From an uncultured Duncaniella sp. (GTDB lineage Bacteria > Bacteroidota > Bacteroidia > Bacteroidales > Muribaculaceae), in contig CAJUKP010000055.1 of the NCBI GenBank assembly GCA_910587165.1, forward strand, positions 1 to 5,714: a stretch of DNA of 5,714 nucleotides. The letters are read 5' to 3'. The notes below the pieces were generated by a model. The model was not told the DNA's origin, searched no databases, and saw nothing but the letters and a program-made list of their open reading frames with translations. The translations under genes were made by a program, and so were the position numbers. Shown one piece after another: positions 5,231 through 5,714 of this stretch (positions are counted from its first letter, which is position 1; the number at the start of each line of letters is the position of its first letter).

Positions 5231-5714
5231 ATGGACTTCTTTGAACGCACAGGGAAAATGGCAATCGGCAGCAGGTTGAGGGTCTTGACTGAAACGCTGA
5301 CACGCGATGCCGCAAGCATTTACGGACTTTATGGCGTTGACATAAAGCCCAAATGGTTTCCTGTCTTTTATTCGCTGACCGATGAACAGCCCAAGAGTGT
5401 AACGGTCATCGCAAGGGAAATAGGACAGTCGCACCCCTCGGTAAGTACCATAGTCAAGGAGATGATGAAAGCAGAACTTATCACGGAAGTTGACGATAAA
5501 GCCGACCGCAGATGCACACTCATAACGCTCACGGAATACGGCAAAAGCCTCTCCCAAGAGCTTATCGCCCAACTCCGCGATGTGGAGCGTGCCGTGGAGC
5601 AGATCTCATCGGAGTGCGACAATGACCTTTGGGCAGCAATCGCTGATTGGGAGAAAGCTCTCGGACGCAAATCCATACTCGACCGGGTAAGGGAGATAAA
5701 GGAGCAGCGTGAAC
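5231..5714 (+). CDS. MarR-family transcriptional regulator, cut by the window end; possibly a MarR-GNAT fusion
   Basis: The frame is open from the ATG at 5231 to the window end (161 codons, no stop). An N-terminal dimerisation helix region (1-50, with IGSRLRVLTETL and KPKWFPVFYSL) is followed by a winged helix-turn-helix: helices at about 57-84 (TVIAREIGQ, then the recognition helix SHPSVSTIVKEMMK), and a wing with DDKADRRCTLITLTEYG (88-104), in which D89, D92, R93 and R94 resemble the conserved MarR wing motif. Helices to about 150 complete the dimer interface. Simple MarR proteins usually end near residue 150, yet this frame continues through DRVREIKEQRE. Together with the IGSRLR and KPKWFPVFY features, that resembles Bacteroidetes proteins annotated as bifunctional HTH/GNAT acetyltransferases; the second half would lie outside the window. 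It probably represses its own promoter through the palindrome at 5194-5213. The ligand is unknown. Confidence 0.88.
   Translation, partial: MDFFERTGKMAIGSRLRVLTETLTRDAASIYGLYGVDIKPKWFPVFYSLTDEQPKSVTVIAREIGQSHPSVSTIVKEMMKAELITEVDDKADRRCTLITLTEYGKSLSQELIAQLRDVERAVEQISSECDNDLWAAIADWEKALGRKSILDRVREIKEQRE

Noticed and set aside
5186..5572. 128-codon minus-strand open frame at the right end
   Set aside because: It is antisense to the MarR-like coding region, whose plus-strand translation has a clear winged helix and its own promoter.

Overview
The window looks like a chromosomal segment of a gut-type Bacteroidales. Three things point there: five promoters fit the Bacteroidetes pattern (a TTG-type -33 box and a TAnnTTTG -7 box), starts lack Shine-Dalgarno sites but follow A/T-rich leaders, and the gene content fits (exported inositol-phosphate phosphatase, exported GH51 arabinofuranosidase, a small TPR protein ending in DLYNP). 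Muribaculaceae or a relative is possible given the medium GC content, but that is a guess.

Left part (1-1703): the 3' end of a tRNA, probably tRNA-Arg(CCG), is followed by a strong hairpin. That hairpin also lies behind the minus-strand histidine phosphatase of the MINPP (phytase-like) type, which has a signal peptide. Divergent from the phosphatase is a 90-residue TPR protein. The 52 bp between the two genes carry two promoters that face into each other.

Middle (1704-3257): a minus-strand secreted GH51 alpha-L-arabinofuranosidase converges on the TPR gene, with only 18 bp between the two stop codons. No SusC/SusD genes or glycan sensor are visible, so it is an isolated glycosidase within this window.

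Right part (3258-5714): a 181-bp divergent region carries one promoter for the arabinofuranosidase and one for a likely plus-strand operon: a GNAT acetyltransferase, an adenylate-kinase-like P-loop protein of the FlaR/'topology modulation' type, and a YdeI/OmdA-family protein. After 190 bp of AT-rich DNA comes a MarR-family regulator cut by the window end. Its own promoter is overlapped by a perfect 20-bp palindrome, the probable autoregulatory operator. The N-terminus resembles the Bacteroidetes MarR-GNAT bifunctional proteins, so the missing half may be an acetyltransferase.

I see no mobile element, CRISPR array, phage gene or clearly new system. The most distinctive content is regulatory: five promoters with an identical 20-bp spacer, the face-to-face promoter pair, and the MarR operator.
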